A model generated the notes under the pieces. That model was not told the origin of the DNA. It worked only from the letters and a program-made list of their open reading frames with translations, and did no database searches. Position numbers and translations under genes: made by a program. From Herbaspirillum sp. SJZ106 (lineage in GTDB: Bacteria; Pseudomonadota; Gammaproteobacteria; Burkholderiales; Burkholderiaceae_D), in contig NZ_VFNI01000001.1 of the NCBI RefSeq assembly GCF_006715495.1, positions 310,001 to 374,000 of the forward strand: a DNA stretch of 64,000 nucleotides, read 5' to 3'. Shown here one piece after another: positions 42,079 through 51,269 of the stretch (within the stretch, counting starts at the first letter, position 1; every line of letters starts with the position of its first letter).

Positions 42079-42312
42079 ATGTCGGACAATCAGAATCCTT
42101 ACCTGCAGAACCTGCGTCAACTCAATAACCGCTTCGAATCCACCGCTGAGCAGATCAGCGACTTCAACCGTCGCCAGGCCGATGGCGAACATCCGGATCC
42201 CTCCGAATTCATGGACCTGCTGAGCAAGCAATCGGTCACGCGCACTGCCATGAGCGCGCAGTTCGGATTGATGCAAAAGCCGCTCAAGACCGTCCTGAAT
42301 GAAACGCGTTGA
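42079..42312 (+). CDS. small T3SS protein (HrpF-like position), possible needle or needle co-chaperone
   Basis: A 77-residue protein with AAAGGAGCAAG before the ATG. It has an Asn/Gln-rich helix (NPYLQNLRQLNNRFESTAEQ) and a C-terminal helix (FMDLLSKQSVTRTAMSAQFG). It is placed between sctL and the chaperone-like gene at 42299, like hrpF in the order hrpE-hrpF-hrpG-hrcC of Pseudomonas. In Ysc systems the YscE/YscG pair chaperones the needle. This gene could be the YscE/HrpF-like partner or a needle subunit itself; the former fits its hydrophilic nature better. Its end overlaps the next gene. Confidence 0.6.
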   Translation: MSDNQNPYLQNLRQLNNRFESTAEQISDFNRRQADGEHPDPSEFMDLLSKQSVTRTAMSAQFGLMQKPLKTVLNETR

Positions 42313-42730
42313 CGCGATGTTGTCCGAAGACCTCGAACAATGGCTGCAAGGCCTGCCGCTGGGCGAACCCTTTGATATTGGCGGCGAGAGCGTCTACCTG
42401 CAGGTCGGCGACGGCGGCGCCGAACTGGGCGTGATCCTGGTGCGCGAGCCGACCGACGCCCAGATCACCGAGTCGATGCGATGCGGGTTCCAATGTGCGC
42501 TCGAATTCGAGGCCGGGTTGGCGATTCCCGACGATGGCGATGCGCTGGTGCTCAACCGCTGGTTGCCGGACGCCGAAACCTGGGCCGACGCGGCCGATGC
42601 GCTGGAAAACATTTTGAATCAGGCCGGCTTGTGGCGAGCCGCGATGAAACCGTCCAATGGCCGTCAGGCCGAAGACAGCAGTCGGGCCGAGCAGCGTCTG
42701 CGCACGGCCCTCAACGGGGGAGCAGCATGA
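42299..42730 (+). CDS. CesT/HrpG-like T3SS chaperone
   Basis: A 143-residue acidic protein with a CesT-like fold pattern: N-terminal helix (LSEDLEQWLQGLPLG), beta strands (ESVYLQVGDGGAELGVIL), a helix and a C-terminal helix (WADAADALENILNQAG). It lies between the HrpF-like gene and sctC, the position of hrpG in the Pseudomonas hrpB-hrcC operon. Its start overlaps the previous gene by 14 bases, and it overlaps sctC by four bases. It may chaperone the filament subunit or an early substrate. Confidence 0.65.
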   Translation: MKRVDAMLSEDLEQWLQGLPLGEPFDIGGESVYLQVGDGGAELGVILVREPTDAQITESMRCGFQCALEFEAGLAIPDDGDALVLNRWLPDAETWADAADALENILNQAGLWRAAMKPSNGRQAEDSSRAEQRLRTALNGGAA

Positions 42731-44829
42731 ATGTACGTGAAACCATCCAGTCATGGGGCCTTGGCATGCTCCTGGTAATGTTGCTGTTGTGGAGCAGCAC
42801 CTTGCAGGCCGCCGTGCCTTCGGCATGGAAGGAAGGCGGTTTCTCGATCAACGCCAACGGCATGACCGTGCGCGGCGTGCTCGACGAATTCAGCCGCACC
42901 TATGGAGTGCGGCTGCAATTGAGCGCCGAGGGCGGCCAGATCGTCAAGGGCCGGCTCAAGGCCGAGAACGGCGTCGAATTCCTCAACCGGCTGACCAGCG
43001 CCAACAAGATGCGCTGGTTCGTCTACAACGATACGCTGTACGTGGTCTCGGCCACCGACAATACCTCGCAACGCATGCAGGTGGGCGAGGACGCCGTGAT
43101 GGACGCCAAGACCGCGCTGGTGGGTCTGGGCCTGTTCGACGAGCGTTTCGGCTGGGGCGAGCTGCCCGATGAGGGGGTGGTCATCGTCAGCGGCCCGCGC
43201 GCCTATGTGGACCTGGCGCGCGAGGTGCTGATGCCGGCCGGCGCCAAGAAGGAAAAACTGCGCGGCCGCCAGGTCATGCTGTTTCGTCTCAAGTATGCCA
43301 GCGCCAACGATCGGGTGATCAATACCCGCGGCAAGCCCGAGACCATCCCCGGCATCAAGACCATCCTGACCAATCTGCTGATGGGCGGGCATGGTAGCGG
43401 CGGCGAGAAGGTCACCGGCAACAACCGGTTCGATGTCGACAGCCGCAAGCGCTCGCGCAGCGGCAAGATCAACCGCGCCGAACCGGGCGACGGCCAGGAG
43501 TCCGGCGAGCGTTTTTCGCCGCTGTTTTCCGCGCCCGGCGCCAACGGACGCAACAACCTGATGGCGCCGGGCGCCGGCCAGGCGGCGTCGCCGGGCGGCT
43601 ACGACAATACCAGCGGCGCCGGTGGCGCGCAGGACGGCGAAGGCAAGCAGCAGGGGCCGCGCATCGAGGCCGATTCCACCCTCAACGCAATCATGATCTA
43701 TGACGATATCGCCAAGAAGAGCGTCTACGAGTCGCTGATTGCCCAGCTCGACATCAAGCCGCAGCAGATCGAGATCGAAGCCCTGATCGTCGACATCGAC
43801 CGCAGCCGGCTGGCCGAGATGGGCGTGGAGTGGGGCGCTCGCGCCGGTGTGGTCAATACCACCGTCAACGGCACCACCACCCAGTCCAGCGGTACCGACC
43901 TGCCGTTGCCGGGCGCAACCCTGCTCATCAGCGATGCGGCACGCTTCTATGCCCGCCTGAAGGCCATGGAGTCGAATGGCGAGGCGCGCGTGCTGGCCAC
44001 GCCGACCGTGCTGACGCTGGACAACGTGGCGGCAGTGCTAGACCTGAGCCAGAGCGCCTATGTGTCGCTGGTGGGGGAGCGGGTGGCCGACATGTCCGAC
44101 ATCACCGCCGGCACCATGCTGCGCGTGATCCCGCGCATCATCAACGATGCCGGTGAGACCCGGGTTCGGCTGGAGGTGGATATCGAGGACGGTTCGCTCA
44201 ACAATACCGAGTCCGATTCATCGCGCTCGACCAATAACAACGGCAGCGGCACCATCGCCGCCAACGTGACGCGCTCGACCATCAATACCCAGGCCATCAT
44301 CGATGCGCAGCAGACGCTGATGATCGGCGGCTATCGCGCCGAATCGTTGATCCGCAACAAGCAGAAAGTGCCGGTGTTGGGCGACCTGCCGGTCGTGGGC
44401 GGATTGTTTCGCAGCGAATCGCGCTCCAACAGCACCCGTGAACGCTTGTTCCTGATCACGCCGCGCATCACCGGGTTCGACGGCACCCGGCTGGCGCTCA
44501 ACAAGGCGCGCGGCAATGCAACGCCAGCAGCGCCGGCGCCGAGCCAGCCAGGCATGCCGGCGCCAGGCATGCCCAGCGTGCCGGTGCCAGGGCCCATGCC
44601 TAATTCCCAGGTATTGCCGGCGCCGGCCGACGCGGCCACCTCGTCGGGAACGCCGCCGGCCCTGCTGCCGCTACCGGCCAATGCCCCTGGCGCTACACCC
44701 AGGCCACCGTCGTCCGACCCGCAGCAGGCCAGCAACATGCCGCACGAAGGATCGCTGATGGGAGTGCATTTGCCGCTGCGCAAGACCAAGAACCGATGCC
44801 TGCGGCCGGGAGCGGTGGGGATAATGTAG
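42727..44829 (+). CDS. sctC: T3SS outer-membrane secretin SctC (HrcC)
   Basis: A 700-residue secretin with a signal peptide (LLVMLLLWSSTLQAAVPSAW). N-terminal N0/N1 domains follow (MTVRGVLDEFSRTYGVRLQL). A loop-rich insert lies near residues 220-300. The secretin C-terminal domain covers residues about 320-590 (VLATPTVLTLDNVAAVLD, VIPRIINDAGETRVRLEVDI). The last 110 residues are Pro/Ala-rich, which is longer than in most HrcC proteins. The start has GGGGGAG upstream. A terminator follows. Confidence 0.95.
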   Translation: MNVRETIQSWGLGMLLVMLLLWSSTLQAAVPSAWKEGGFSINANGMTVRGVLDEFSRTYGVRLQLSAEGGQIVKGRLKAENGVEFLNRLTSANKMRWFVYNDTLYVVSATDNTSQRMQVGEDAVMDAKTALVGLGLFDERFGWGELPDEGVVIVSGPRAYVDLAREVLMPAGAKKEKLRGRQVMLFRLKYASANDRVINTRGKPETIPGIKTILTNLLMGGHGSGGEKVTGNNRFDVDSRKRSRSGKINRAEPGDGQESGERFSPLFSAPGANGRNNLMAPGAGQAASPGGYDNTSGAGGAQDGEGKQQGPRIEADSTLNAIMIYDDIAKKSVYESLIAQLDIKPQQIEIEALIVDIDRSRLAEMGVEWGARAGVVNTTVNGTTTQSSGTDLPLPGATLLISDAARFYARLKAMESNGEARVLATPTVLTLDNVAAVLDLSQSAYVSLVGERVADMSDITAGTMLRVIPRIINDAGETRVRLEVDIEDGSLNNTESDSSRSTNNNGSGTIAANVTRSTINTQAIIDAQQTLMIGGYRAESLIRNKQKVPVLGDLPVVGGLFRSESRSNSTRERLFLITPRITGFDGTRLALNKARGNATPAAPAPSQPGMPAPGMPSVPVPGPMPNSQVLPAPADAATSSGTPPALLPLPANAPGATPRPPSSDPQQASNMPHEGSLMGVHLPLRKTKNRCLRPGAVGIM

Positions 44830-44870
44830 GGCACTGTCGAGGTCGTCTCCGAAAGGCGGCGGGCAGTCGG

Positions 44871-44899
44871 AAGGAGCACCGGGGGTGCTCCTTTTTTCG
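44871..44899 (+). terminator. rho-independent terminator after sctC
   Basis: AAGGAGCACC GGG GGTGCTCCTT is a perfect ten-base stem followed by Ts. It closes the sctI-C operon. Confidence 0.9.
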
Positions 44900-44930
44900 T
44901 TGGCCGGGTAGCGTTTTTTTGCGCCTTTGT

Positions 44931-44959
44931 GGAACCGGAGCGCAAGCCTTTTTCACTCA
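44931..44959 (+). promoter_or_regulatory. hrp box upstream of the type IVb pilus operon
   Basis: GGAACC, 16 bases, TCACTCA. The -35 half is exact. It lies after the sctC terminator and 451 bases before pilL, pointing toward the pilus operon. No other long gene lies between. Confidence 0.7.
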
Positions 44960-45027
44960 TCATCAGTACCACGGGATCGCACCGGGCCGTAAGGCGCGGC
45001 GCAATGGCCGGGGAGGAAATATCAGCC

Positions 45028-45084
45028 ATGCAAGATCGCCAGGATTGTCGTTTCGTCCAGTTTCGCGGTGGTCATATTTGTTGA
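45028..45084 (+). CDS. possible leader peptide (18 aa)
   Basis: An ATG with GGGGAGG eleven bases upstream opens an 18-codon frame (MQDRQDCRFVQFRGGHIC). It lies in the long leader between the hrp box and pilL. It could be a leader peptide or a chance frame. Confidence 0.3.
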   Translation: MQDRQDCRFVQFRGGHIC

Positions 45085-45127
45085 GAATTTCCCTGTCAGC
45101 TTTTCGTTACTATCTATTCCAATCTTG

Positions 45128-45230
45128 AACGGAAACGCCGCGAAAGGCGCTCCGTTATTGGGTTGTCACTCACCGCTAGGCGCGCAGCGCCGGGGTCGCC
45201 GCACACTGCAATGGTGTGCGAGGCGGTGAG
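45128..45230 (+). ncRNA. strongly structured RNA leader element upstream of pilL
   Basis: Two elements can be paired by eye. The first is a hairpin with AACGGA (45128-45133) and TCCGTT (45151-45156) around an inner CGCC/GGCG stem. The second is a three-way junction: CTCACCGC (45169-45176) with GCGGTGAG (45223-45230), enclosing GGCGC/GCGCC with a three-base loop (45179-45191) and CGCACAC/GTGTGCG with a seven-base loop (45200-45220). It ends in AAAAAA 180 bases before pilL. It does not match the c-di-GMP-I riboswitch consensus. A regulatory RNA is inferred; ligand and function are unknown. Confidence 0.45.
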
Positions 45231-45410
45231 AAAAAATGAAAATGGTTCACGCAGCATCCGCAGTTCGGTAACAGATTAGTCAGGTGATTCCAGGTGAGGC
45301 CGGGTGCTTTGGGCAACCGTGCGTTTCACAGCGATGCGCCTCTCGTTGCGGGAGGCGCAAGGGGACGGTGTTCGCCTTTTTATTGACGATGTTCACGATG
45401 GGAAGCATTT

Positions 45411-46079
45411 ATGTATCGCTCACACCTTGAAGTCAAGCGCCCCTTGCGGCAGATCCGGATGCTCACCGGCCTGGTTGTGCTATGCCTGGGACAGGGGGGC
45501 TTGCAGGCGGCTGCCGCTGCCGAGCCGGCGGCGGTGATGAAGTATGCCCCGACGCCGACCTTCGCCGCCGCCGAGGACCAGCGGTTCCAGTTGCTGGCCG
45601 GCGAAATCGAGCTGGGCGACGATTGCAACCCGCTGCCGCTGGCCGCTTCCGCGCGCTCCGCCGACACCATCGTGCTGGCCAAGGCGGATGACGAAAAGAA
45701 GCCCCGCAACGGCAAGCGCGCCCGGAAGGAAGTCGAACAGCCGGCCACCCTGATCGATGCCGTGCCGATGGCCGCCGCCGCGCCCGCTGCGCCGGCCGCG
45801 CTGGGATTGGCCGCCGATGGCAGCCGCGAATGGGAAATTATCGTCTCCGACAAGACCCTCAACGCCACCATGGCGCGCTGGGCGGCATCGGCCGGCTGGC
45901 AACTGTTGTGGGAACTGCCGGTGGACTACGCCGTGGAAGCACGTACCCGCGTGCGCGGCACGTTCGAAGAAGCGGTGTCGATCGTCGCCAGCAGCATGGA
46001 AAGCGCGGAGATCCCGATGAAGGCGGTCTTCTATCAAGGCAACAAGGTGTTGCGCATCATGGCCAAGGGGAGTGAATGA
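45411..46079 (+). CDS. pilL: PilL/TcpQ-type protein of the type IVb pilus
   Basis: A 222-residue exported protein. A hydrophobic N-terminal segment (RMLTGLVVLCLGQGGLQAA) is followed by an Ala/Lys-rich linker. The C-terminal 85 residues (WEIIVSDKTLNATMARWAA...GWQLLWELPVDY) match the TcpQ/PilL C-terminal domain that stabilises the outer-membrane secretin in toxin-coregulated and R64 thin pili. It is shorter than R64 PilL, which has an extra N-terminal part. It is first in the operon and overlaps pilN. Confidence 0.75.
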   Translation: MYRSHLEVKRPLRQIRMLTGLVVLCLGQGGLQAAAAAEPAAVMKYAPTPTFAAAEDQRFQLLAGEIELGDDCNPLPLAASARSADTIVLAKADDEKKPRNGKRARKEVEQPATLIDAVPMAAAAPAAPAALGLAADGSREWEIIVSDKTLNATMARWAASAGWQLLWELPVDYAVEARTRVRGTFEEAVSIVASSMESAEIPMKAVFYQGNKVLRIMAKGSE

Positions 46080-47884
46080 TGAAGGCGTATTCCAGCAAAT
46101 TACCGCTGCTGCTGCCACTGGCGATCCTGATCGCCGGCTGCAGCGGACTGGCCAACAAGCTCGAAGGCCAGGTCGACCAGGAAGGCGAACGCGCCAGCCG
46201 CCTGAGCCGTGACGTCGGCCGCACCGCACCCGGCAGCGTCATGCCGTCGACACCGCTGGTCAAGCACGAATCCGGCATCTGGCTGGGCAAGACGGCGATC
46301 AAGCTGGGCCAGCCTTCGCTGCCGCCGATCTTCTATGAACCGACAACCTTCGATCGCACCATCAATTCGCTGACCGAACTGGCCGAACGGATCACCCTGC
46401 GCTCCGGCATACCGAGCAAGGTCAGCCCGGACGCGCTGGAAGTGTCCGCAGGCGCATTCCGTTCACGCGGCGCCCCCGGCCTGCCTATCCCGGCGTTGCG
46501 GGCAGCCCCGGGCATGATGGCGCAAGCCAATGGTCCGATGTTGCCGTTGCCCGCAGGCACGCCCGGCGAAGGCCAGAGCAGCCCGGTGCAGCCCGGCCGC
46601 GGCCCGGCCGCCAATACCGGCCAGGCGCAGCCGACCTTCACCGACCTGCCCAATGGCGTGCGCATTGCCTATAACAGCGGTTCGCTCAAGGGCTTGCTCG
46701 ATACCGCCGCCGCCCGTTTCGGGGTGTCATGGAAGTTCAGCGATGGCGTGATCCAGTTCTTCCACACCGAATCGCGCAATTTCCAGATCAGCGCCATTCC
46801 GGGGGATTCGACCTTCTCGGCCACCGTCACCAGTGGCGCAACCTCCACTGGCGGCACCGGCGGCGGCAACGGCGGCGGTGGTGGCGGTTCCAATGGCGGT
46901 GGCGGCGGTAGCTCGTCCTCGGGCGTCAACGCCAACAATACCCAGAATACCCAGGTCGCCTCCAAGCTGTCGGTCTATACCGGACTGGAGTCGGCAATCA
47001 AGGTCATGCTGTCGCCGTATGGCAAGGTGCTGGCTTCGCCTGCTACCGGTTCCATCACGGTGGTGGATACGCCCGATTCATTGGAACGCATCGCGTCCTA
47101 CATCGATGGCGAGAACAAGTCGCTGTCGCGCCAGATCGCCATCAACGTGACCGTGCTGTCGGTCACCCTGAGCGATTCGGACCAGTACGGCATCAACTGG
47201 AACGCCGTCTACCGCAGTCTCAACAGCAACTTCGGCATCTCCAATTCCTATGCAGGCGCCGCGACCACCGGCCTGGTGTCGTTCACCGCCGGCGTTCCGG
47301 CCACCGGGACCTCCAAGTTCGCGGGTAGCCAGGCGGTGATGCAGGCGCTGTCCGAGCAGGGCCGGGTGCGACGCCAGACCACCGCCTCGGTGGTGACGCT
47401 GAACAACCAGCCGGTGCCGGTGCAGGTGGCGCGCCAGACCACCTACCTGCAATCGCTGCAAACCTCGCTGGTGGCGCAGGTCGGCTCGACCACCTCGCTC
47501 ACGCCTGGCGTGGTGACGGCCGGCTTCAACATGAGCATCCTGCCGCATATGCTGACCAATGGCACCGTGATGCTGCAGTTCTCCACCGACATCTCGACGC
47601 TGCGGCGCATCCGCACCATCGTCGGCACCAGCGACTCCGACGGCAGGGTCACCTCGCAGATCGAGTCGCCCGAGCTGGATACCCGCAACTTCCTGCAGCG
47701 CGTGGCGATGAAGTCCAACGAAACCCTGATCATCAGCGGCTTCGAGCAGACCGACGACGACCTGGGCCGCTCGGGTGTCGGCGAGGCCAGGAACATGGTG
47801 CTGGGCGGCGGTTTCTCGGCATCCACCAACAAGGAGGTGATCGTGGTGCTGATTACCCCGGTGACCATGGGTTCAGCGTCCTGA
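46079..47884 (+). CDS. pilN: type IVb pilus outer-membrane secretin lipoprotein PilN
   Basis: A 601-residue secretin with a lipobox (LAILIAGCSG). The N-terminal part is as in R64 PilN (PTTFDRTINSLTELAERITLRSGIP). A Gly-rich segment (residues about 255-285) precedes the secretin core (QIAINVTVLSVTLSDSDQYG, MLTNGTVMLQFSTDIS). The start at the second ATG is preferred because GGGGAG stands six bases before it. It forms the outer-membrane pore for the pilus. Confidence 0.93.
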   Translation: MKAYSSKLPLLLPLAILIAGCSGLANKLEGQVDQEGERASRLSRDVGRTAPGSVMPSTPLVKHESGIWLGKTAIKLGQPSLPPIFYEPTTFDRTINSLTELAERITLRSGIPSKVSPDALEVSAGAFRSRGAPGLPIPALRAAPGMMAQANGPMLPLPAGTPGEGQSSPVQPGRGPAANTGQAQPTFTDLPNGVRIAYNSGSLKGLLDTAAARFGVSWKFSDGVIQFFHTESRNFQISAIPGDSTFSATVTSGATSTGGTGGGNGGGGGGSNGGGGGSSSSGVNANNTQNTQVASKLSVYTGLESAIKVMLSPYGKVLASPATGSITVVDTPDSLERIASYIDGENKSLSRQIAINVTVLSVTLSDSDQYGINWNAVYRSLNSNFGISNSYAGAATTGLVSFTAGVPATGTSKFAGSQAVMQALSEQGRVRRQTTASVVTLNNQPVPVQVARQTTYLQSLQTSLVAQVGSTTSLTPGVVTAGFNMSILPHMLTNGTVMLQFSTDISTLRRIRTIVGTSDSDGRVTSQIESPELDTRNFLQRVAMKSNETLIISGFEQTDDDLGRSGVGEARNMVLGGGFSASTNKEVIVVLITPVTMGSAS

Positions 47885-47894
47885 GGAAGATGAC

Positions 47895-49160
47895 ATGGCC
47901 GGCTATATCACCACACTAGAGAAGCACAAGTTCGTCTGCGGCCTGTTCTGGCAATCGCTGTCCAAGCCGCGCGAACTCAACCGTGAAGCCGCCGAGCTGG
48001 GACGCCGGATTGATTCCGACCTGATGGTGGTCCGGATGGATCACACCACGGCCCAGGCCGGTTTTGCCCAGACCAGGGACGGCGTCAAGCGCGGCATGTA
48101 TTCGCTGGCCGCGGTGGTGTCGAAGACGCTGGCCATCGAAGGCGCGTTCTACGACGGCGAGCAGCAACCGGTGCACAACTGGCTGGGCGCTTTCAAGCTG
48201 CCTGACGACCACTGGGTCTACTTCGCGGTGCGCGACGCCAACTTCTTGCCCAATGGCGACTTCGCCGGCACCAAGGAAGAGGTGCTCGACCGCCTGCACA
48301 ACGATTACGCGCTGGGCGGCTGGAACGTGGTGCTGGGCGAGGATGAGTTGCGCTCGTTCGGTTTCCACAACTTCCAGCCGCGCGACATCAAGAGCTTCAT
48401 CCCGCAACGGCAGGACGGCAGCATCCGCATCCACAAGTGGTGGGGCATGCGCCAGATCGGCGGCCGTCCCAGCTGGGTGCCGATGGCCGCTGCGGCTGCC
48501 GTGATTGGCGCCGTGGCGCTGGGCGGCGCCTACGGGTGGAAGATCTACCAGCAGAAGAAGGAAGAGCGTGAACGCGAGATCGCCATGCAGCAGGTGCGCG
48601 AAAGATTGGCGCGCGAAGCCTCGGTGGCTGCGCGCCCCTGGGCCAAGAAGGCTTCGCCGGTGAGCCTGATGCAGAGCTGCCAGAAACAGTTCACCCATCC
48701 CACGGCAGGCGGCTGGGTGCTGGAGTCCTATACCTGCACCCAGGAGGCGCAGACCTATGCCTGGGGCCGAGGCATGTCGACCGTGGCCATGCTGCGCGAG
48801 CAGATGCCGGATGCCACCGTGGAAGCGACGGGAGAGCGTGCCAGCTACGTGCGTCCGCTGAAATTGCAGGCGCCGCAGAACGAAGAATTGCAGGACAGCC
48901 GCAAGACGCTCGAGCCGCTGTTGTCGCGGCTGCAGATGATGGGGGTGCCGATCAAGGTCACGACCGCGCCGCCGCCGCAATTGAATGCGGGCGACCAGCA
49001 GTGGCAGCCCAATTGGCGCAGTTACCTTTTCAAACTCGTCGCCGGCGGCATGGAGCCGCTGGAGATCGCCGAGATTCTCAACCGGCCGGGTGTGCGGGTC
49101 GACAAGGTGGTTTATCAAGGATCCCAGTGGATCATGGAGGGAACGATATATGCAAAATAA
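47895..49160 (+). CDS. pilO: type IVb pilus assembly protein PilO (PilO2)
   Basis: A 421-residue inner-membrane protein of the R64 PilO type. A soluble N-terminal domain (residues 1-185) is followed by one membrane helix (about 193-215, VPMAAAAAVIGAVALGGAYG), a coiled coil (KKEEREREIAMQQVRERLA) and a periplasmic C-terminal domain with two Cys-containing motifs (SCQKQF, ESYTCTQ). The ribosome site GAGGAAGATG precedes the ATG. It overlaps pilP by 11 bases. It belongs to the inner-membrane platform. Confidence 0.88.
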   Translation: MAGYITTLEKHKFVCGLFWQSLSKPRELNREAAELGRRIDSDLMVVRMDHTTAQAGFAQTRDGVKRGMYSLAAVVSKTLAIEGAFYDGEQQPVHNWLGAFKLPDDHWVYFAVRDANFLPNGDFAGTKEEVLDRLHNDYALGGWNVVLGEDELRSFGFHNFQPRDIKSFIPQRQDGSIRIHKWWGMRQIGGRPSWVPMAAAAAVIGAVALGGAYGWKIYQQKKEEREREIAMQQVRERLAREASVAARPWAKKASPVSLMQSCQKQFTHPTAGGWVLESYTCTQEAQTYAWGRGMSTVAMLREQMPDATVEATGERASYVRPLKLQAPQNEELQDSRKTLEPLLSRLQMMGVPIKVTTAPPPQLNAGDQQWQPNWRSYLFKLVAGGMEPLEIAEILNRPGVRVDKVVYQGSQWIMEGTIYAK

Positions 49161-49659
49161 GACCGTTATTGCACGCAGGACCGCTACCGCAATGCTGGCC
49201 GTGGCCGCTTGGACGGCGTCTCCCGCCCACGCCGAGAGCACCTCCGAGAGCCTGACCCGGATCGAAGCCGAGACCATGGTCTTGAAGGCGCGCGAAAAGC
49301 AGCTCGAAGTGCAGGCCAGCATCGTCACCAAGCAAAACGAGATCGCCGCCCGGCAAAGCGTGACGGCGGCGCTGAACCAGCCCGAGGTGGTGGGCGATCC
49401 GGTGGTGCGCGCCATCGAAGGCATCGGCAGCCGCATGTACGCCACCTTGCAATTGAGCGATGGCAGCCTGGTCGATGTGCAGCAGGGCGACACGCTGCCC
49501 GGCGGCATGAAGATCGTCGCGGTGCATCCGCGCGAGGTACTGGCATCCAGCAAGGGACGCCAGTTCCGCCTGGGCACCTATGCGCCGGCGCTGACCGGAT
49601 TCAATCCGAATTTCCCCGGCCCGGGCGTATCCCCGGTTGCCCGAGGAGCAGCAAGATGA
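49150..49659 (+). CDS. pilP: type IVb pilus assembly protein PilP
   Basis: A 169-residue exported protein with signal peptide ending ASPAHA. A helical segment (SLTRIEAETMVLKAREKQLE) is followed by a small beta domain (MYATLQLSDGSLVDVQQGDTLPGG) typical of R64-type PilP. GGAGGG precedes the start, inside the end of pilO. Its stop overlaps the pilQ start (ATGA). It links the inner platform with the secretin. Confidence 0.88.
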   Translation: MQNKTVIARRTATAMLAVAAWTASPAHAESTSESLTRIEAETMVLKAREKQLEVQASIVTKQNEIAARQSVTAALNQPEVVGDPVVRAIEGIGSRMYATLQLSDGSLVDVQQGDTLPGGMKIVAVHPREVLASSKGRQFRLGTYAPALTGFNPNFPGPGVSPVARGAAR

Positions 49660-51269
49660 AACTGCGCCTGCCACGACGCCGCGAGCAGCCGCAAGGCACG
49701 CCCGTCGGCGCCCATGACGACGTGCCGCGTTTCGACGGCCTGCAGGTGCTGAGCCACAGCGGTCTGTTCGAGGCCAGCCAGGAAGAGCGCAAGCTGCTGT
49801 GCCTGTTGGGTGACGGCCGTCTGCTGGTCGTGGCCGGGCAAGAGCTCAATCCCCATGTCATGTCCTACCAGGGACGGCTGGAGCGGCTGGGGCAGCCGTA
49901 TCAGGTGGAGTCGAGCGGGGTCGAGGTGATCTACCGCATCAACCGCATCGGCGGCGTATTGCCCGAAGAGCGCCACCAGGAACACACCATGATGCAGGTC
50001 ACCGCCAAGGACCTGCTCAACAAGGCTTGCCGTTCGCGCGCCTCGGATATCCATCTCCGGGTACGCAAGAACTGCACCGAAATCTACTTTCGCATCCACA
50101 ACGACCTGGTGCCGGTCGGCGGCCAGACCCGCGAATACGGCGAGCGCCTGCTGGCGACCCTGTATGGCGCCATGACCTCGGTCTCGGACAGCTCCTACAA
50201 GCCCACCGAGCGCCAGGATGCCGCCATCGCGGACCGCGACAAGCTGCCGCCGGCGCTGTACGGCGTGCGCATTGCCACCGTACCCACCAGCGAAGGATCG
50301 GTGATGGTGATGCGCCTGCTCTATAACGATGCCGGCGACAACATCGATTTGCGTCCGCTGGGCTTTTCCGAAGCCCATGCCGCCGCGCTGCAAAAGCTGA
50401 AGGAGCAACCGGTCGGCCTGAACATCATCAGCGGCCCTACCGGCTCGGGCAAGTCGACCACGCTGCAGCGGGTGCTGACCGGCGAGATCATCGAAGCCGA
50501 AGGCAAGCTGCACGTGCTGACCATCGAGGATCCGGTCGAATACCCGATCGAAGGCGCGGTGCAGACGGCCGTGACCAATGCCGGCAGCGAAGAAGAGCGA
50601 TCGCGCGCCTTTGCCGCCGCCATTTCCAACGCCATGCGGCTGGATCCCGACACCATCATGATCGGCGAAGTGCGCGACCGGGCTACCGCACAGAATGCGC
50701 TGCGCGCTTCGATGACCGGCCACCAGGTGTGGACCACGGTGCATGCCAACAGCGCCCTGGCCATCGTCGACCGCCTGCTGGACCTGGGTTTGCCGGCCAG
50801 CCTGGTGGCCGACCACCACGTGGTCACCGGCCTGATCAGCCAGCGCCTGGTCAAGAAGCTGTGCCAGTGCTGCCGGCAGCCGCTGGCGAAGCATCCCGAA
50901 GCGTTGCCGCCGGCCATGCTGGCGCGGGTGCGCCAGGCGGTGTCGGCCAACCTGGAAGGCGTTTGCGTGACCGGTCCTGGTTGCGACGAATGCAAGGGGC
51001 AGGGAACGGTGGGGCGTTCGGTGGTGGCCGAGATCATCATCCCGGACGACCATTTCTTCCGGCTGGTGCGCCAGGGAGAGAAGACCGAGGCGCTGAAGTA
51101 CTGGGTCAACGAACTGGGCGGCAGGACCATGCTGGAGCACGCCATCGAGAAAGTGGCGCGGGGCGAGCTCGATCCGCGCATGGCCGAGCGGGTAGTGGGC
51201 CACCTGGTCTATGAGCACGCACCGGTGTTGCCCTTTCTGACTGTGGTGGAGGGGCGCAGTGCTACCTGA
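49656..51269 (+). CDS. pilQ: type IVb pilus assembly ATPase PilQ (GspE family)
   Basis: A 537-residue secretion ATPase. Walker A is GPTGSGKSTT (about residues 262-271). Asp and His boxes follow (TIEDPVEYPIEG, TVHANSA), with Walker B IMIGEVRD. A C-terminal Cys cluster (CQCC..., CDEC) is seen in extension ATPases with a zinc site. GAGGAG precedes the ATG. It powers pilus extension. It overlaps pilP and pilR. Confidence 0.93.
   Translation: MKLRLPRRREQPQGTPVGAHDDVPRFDGLQVLSHSGLFEASQEERKLLCLLGDGRLLVVAGQELNPHVMSYQGRLERLGQPYQVESSGVEVIYRINRIGGVLPEERHQEHTMMQVTAKDLLNKACRSRASDIHLRVRKNCTEIYFRIHNDLVPVGGQTREYGERLLATLYGAMTSVSDSSYKPTERQDAAIADRDKLPPALYGVRIATVPTSEGSVMVMRLLYNDAGDNIDLRPLGFSEAHAAALQKLKEQPVGLNIISGPTGSGKSTTLQRVLTGEIIEAEGKLHVLTIEDPVEYPIEGAVQTAVTNAGSEEERSRAFAAAISNAMRLDPDTIMIGEVRDRATAQNALRASMTGHQVWTTVHANSALAIVDRLLDLGLPASLVADHHVVTGLISQRLVKKLCQCCRQPLAKHPEALPPAMLARVRQAVSANLEGVCVTGPGCDECKGQGTVGRSVVAEIIIPDDHFFRLVRQGEKTEALKYWVNELGGRTMLEHAIEKVARGELDPRMAERVVGHLVYEHAPVLPFLTVVEGRSAT

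Noticed and set aside
45169-45230. c-di-GMP-I (GEMM) riboswitch
   Set aside because: The conserved GEMM core bases and tetraloop/receptor are missing; only a three-way junction of unknown type is seen.
47916-49577. 553-codon open frame opposite pilO/pilP
   Set aside because: Antisense to recognised pilus genes, with the composition of a complementary-strand shadow.
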